DNA of 7,609 nt, from NCBI GenBank assembly GCA_949127925.1, contig CASBQX010000018.1, positions 1-7,609 of the forward strand. Reading direction: 5' to 3'. Positions 6,581 to 7,609 of the stretch are shown here, in pieces. Position 1 is the stretch's first letter. Every line of letters starts with the position of its first letter. A program made the position numbers and the translations under genes. The notes below the pieces were generated by a model that saw nothing but the letters and a program-made list of their open reading frames with translations, was not told where the DNA came from and did not search any database. This DNA comes from Synechococcales cyanobacterium PMM_0002 (GTDB taxonomy: Bacteria > Cyanobacteriota > Cyanobacteriia > Elainellales > Elainellaceae).

Positions 6581-6660
6581 AAAAGGCAGGGGTTAAGGGA
6601 TTGAAGCAAGCAGAGTCAAGGATTACCAGAAACGAGGCGATCGAGGGCATCGGCAGGTGA

Positions 6661-6689
6661 AAAATATCATCTATTTAGCCATCAGCCAA
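6661..6689 (-). promoter_or_regulatory. murJ: Candidate murJ promoter
   Basis: On the minus strand TTGGCT (complement of 6684-6689) and TATTTT (complement of 6661-6666) are spaced 17 bases apart, each matching four of six consensus positions. This would give a leader of roughly 75 bases before the GTG of murJ. The match is modest and AT-rich sequence offers other options. Confidence 0.22.
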
Positions 6690-6810
6690 TCATATCGATG
6701 TCTTAACTCAAATCTTTACCTCAGCGAGAGACTTTATCTAATCGATCAAACAGATATCTGGGTTATGAGGTCAACGTGTCCGGTTGAGAGTCTGCCAATG
6801 TAACCAGTAC

Positions 6811-6846
6811 TCTGCGGCATAAACTAAGTCTGCGGCATAAATTAAG
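6811..6846. repeat. 18-bp tandem repeat
   Basis: TCTGCGGCATAAACTAAG (6811-6828) is followed immediately by TCTGCGGCATAAATTAAG (6829-6846), with one mismatch. A weak third copy may start at 6791 (TCTGCCAATGTAACC). The array sits just left of the hairpin at 6855-6887. Confidence 0.7.
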
Positions 6847-6854
6847 CTATCGTT

Positions 6855-6887
6855 AACAAGAGCTAGCCAAGGGCTTAAGCTCTTGTT
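6855..6887. repeat. Long hairpin next to the tandem repeat
   Basis: AACAAGAGCT (6855-6864) and AGCTCTTGTT (6878-6887) are perfectly complementary; inside them AGCC (6865-6868) pairs with GGCT (6872-6875) around AAG. The result is a 14-bp stem with only a two-base bulge (TA). No T-run of terminator type follows on either strand, so it is more likely an RNA structure or palindromic element than a standard terminator. Confidence 0.6.
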
Positions 6888-6980
6888 TGAGGCTCCAGAT
6901 TCGCGCTGCCCTGCACAGTGTCAATCGCCACGAGATGCGTTAATGTATCACTAAAGTATTGATCACATGTTTGTGGATAT

Positions 6981-7015
6981 GTCGGCTGAGGTTACGCTTC
7001 GCCACCTTAGCCGAC
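6981..7015. repeat. Palindromic element with TTACGCTTCGCC centre
   Basis: GTCGGCTGAGGT (6981-6992) pairs with ACCTTAGCCGAC (7004-7015) over 12 positions with one G-T wobble, around an 11-nt centre TACGCTTCGCC. The wobble pairs in plus-strand RNA but becomes A-C on the other strand, hinting at plus-strand transcription if it acts as RNA. Palindromes centred on GGTTACGCTTCGC are, from memory, dispersed in filamentous cyanobacterial genomes. Confidence 0.6.
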
Positions 7016-7032
7016 AAGCAGCTGCAACGCGC

Positions 7033-7060
7033 TCAAGTGTTGCGGTTCAAGTGTCAAGGT
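7033..7060. repeat. 14-bp imperfect tandem repeat
   Basis: TCAAGTGTTGCGGT (7033-7046) and TCAAGTGTCAAGGT (7047-7060) match at 11 of 14 positions and are directly adjacent. It may be a binding-site pair or simple slippage; nothing else assigns a role. Confidence 0.4.
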
Positions 7061-7158
7061 TCACGACAGGTGCATTCTGACGTTTAGGGGCATCCATTAC
7101 CTATCAACGTTAATCCCAGCAGTGCAAGTTAATCATCAATCGGGAAGCTGAGGTTGTC

Positions 7159-7187
7159 AGGACTATTTTTAAGGCAAAAATAGTCCT
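7159..7187. repeat. Perfect 12-bp inverted repeat
   Basis: AGGACTATTTTT (7159-7170) and AAAAATAGTCCT (7176-7187) are exact reverse complements around AAGGC. No trailing T-run lies outside the stem on either strand, which argues against a plain intrinsic terminator. It could be a small-RNA hairpin, a palindromic repeat or a protein-binding site. Confidence 0.6.
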
Positions 7188-7421
7188 CACCAATGTCGCT
7201 TTTATGCCAAATATCTACCTGTTTCCCTATTTAAGCCCGAAAAGGGATAGATGGAAAGATTCAATATCCGATCCGTCTGTTCGCAGTGAGTCGTTGCTGG
7301 GAAGGTTTGCCATTCTGCCTGAATTCCATTTTCCACAGGTTTCACAAAAGGCCATCGGACATTAACTTGCCTGCAATCTTGAACAACTTTAAAGCATGCC
7401 TACTCTGGGTTGACTATAGCG

Positions 7422-7502
7422 ATGAATGTTGACGATTTTTATAGTCGGCTGCCAGCTATTCACGATTTGATCGAAGTCACCAATGCCCACCAGCAATTAT
7501 AA
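7422..7502 (+). pseudogene. Possible N-terminal remnant of a DUF3095-like gene
   Basis: ATG at 7422 opens 26 codons ending in TAA (7500-7502). The product starts MNVDDFYSRLPAIHDLIEVT, which recalls the N-terminus of DUF3095 proteins (cyclase-like, found in cyanobacteria; pattern FYxxLPxxxxFxxVT). In that family a P-D-D-W segment should follow within about 15 residues; here a stop comes instead and no continuation is visible in the other frames up to the window edge. So this looks like a decayed or truncated start rather than an intact gene. The match rests on memory of a short motif and could be chance. No Shine-Dalgarno is seen. Confidence 0.3.
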
Positions 7503-7544
7503 ATTTGGAAAATTACGACGAATTCATGGGTTTAGCCGAGGCAG

Positions 7545-7591
7545 AGTGTTCAAGCATGAAAGCAAGGAGATGCTGCCAGCTTTCAAACACT
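7545..7591. repeat. Bulged hairpin near the right edge
   Basis: AGTGTT (7545-7550) and TGAAAGC (7557-7563) pair in order with the contiguous GCTTTCA-AACACT (7579-7591), giving 13 base pairs with a six-base bulge on the left arm. It lies about 40 bases past the possible gene remnant and is followed by AAGTAACAG, not a T-run. Role unknown. Confidence 0.4.
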
Positions 7592-7609
7592 AAGTAACAG
7601 GTGAGTGCG

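Larger units (their letters stand above)
6581..7609. other. Gene-free, structured region upstream of murJ
   Basis: About 1 kb without an ORF of 60 codons or more on either strand and without a single HIP1 octamer, although the coding part averages about one per 400 bases. It holds an 18-bp tandem repeat, a 14-bp imperfect tandem repeat, at least four hairpins and a possible 26-codon gene remnant, each listed separately. No tRNA, rRNA, transposase or CRISPR repeat is recognisable. It may contain small RNA genes, leader sequence for a gene beyond the right edge, or debris of lost genes. Confidence 0.6.

Noticed and set aside
6791..6846. Short tandem repeats as a CRISPR remnant
   Set aside because: The units are directly adjacent with no spacers, and no cas gene is present.
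6967..7080. 37-codon plus-strand ORF starting MFVDMSAEVTLRHL
   Set aside because: It runs through the 6981-7015 palindrome, has no Shine-Dalgarno and resembles no known family.
7176..7192. AGTCCTCACC as the Yfr1 small-RNA core (ACUCCUCACAC)
   Set aside because: It differs from the conserved core at several bases, and half of it is buried in the 7159-7187 stem, whereas Yfr1 keeps the core single-stranded.
7227..7355. 42-codon minus-strand ORF starting MAFCETCGKWNSG with a CxxC pair
   Set aside because: One CxxC is too little to call a zinc ribbon; no ribosome binding site is seen and the length is within chance.
7410..7445. TTGACT...TATAGT as a promoter before the possible gene remnant
   Set aside because: The spacing is 24 bases, far outside the 16-18 range, and the -10 would lie downstream of the ATG.
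7601..7609. GTG AGT GCG at the right edge as the start of another gene
   Set aside because: Only three codons are visible and there is no clear Shine-Dalgarno.

Overview
The window looks like a stretch of chromosome from a cyanobacterium, probably a filamentous one. Sixteen copies of the octamer GCGATCGC (HIP1, a hallmark of many cyanobacterial genomes) occur in 7.6 kb, where about 0.1 would be expected by chance. A cytochrome c6-type electron carrier is also present. Start sites often lack a strong Shine-Dalgarno sequence, and short palindromes of the kind scattered through filamentous cyanobacterial genomes lie between genes. The exact genus cannot be read from the sequence.

Layout, left to right. 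A 17-bp palindrome (39-77) ends a minus-strand gene for a ferrochelatase-family (class II chelatase) protein with histidine-rich sequence at both ends (122-1336). Next, also on the minus strand, come an aldo/keto reductase with two C-terminal iron-sulfur cysteine clusters (1576-2703) and a bifunctional-nuclease (DUF151) protein (2767-3276), only 63 bases apart and possibly co-transcribed. A 484-base AT-rich divergent spacer (3277-3760) may hold one small ORF. Plus-strand genes follow for riboflavin synthase (ribE, 3761-4462) and a secreted cytochrome c6-like protein (4511-4846). Facing them is the lipid II flippase gene murJ (4904-6580, minus), with an intrinsic terminator in the convergent gap. 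The last 1029 bases contain no convincing intact gene. They hold several hairpins, short tandem repeats and a possible N-terminal gene remnant.

The genes are mostly housekeeping: tetrapyrrole/metal handling, redox enzymes, flavin synthesis, photosynthetic or respiratory electron transfer and peptidoglycan export. They do not form an obvious single pathway, and I see no convincing new multi-gene system, defence island, CRISPR array or transposase. The best leads are the His-rich chelatase, the non-canonical cytochrome c6 and the structured gene-free tail.
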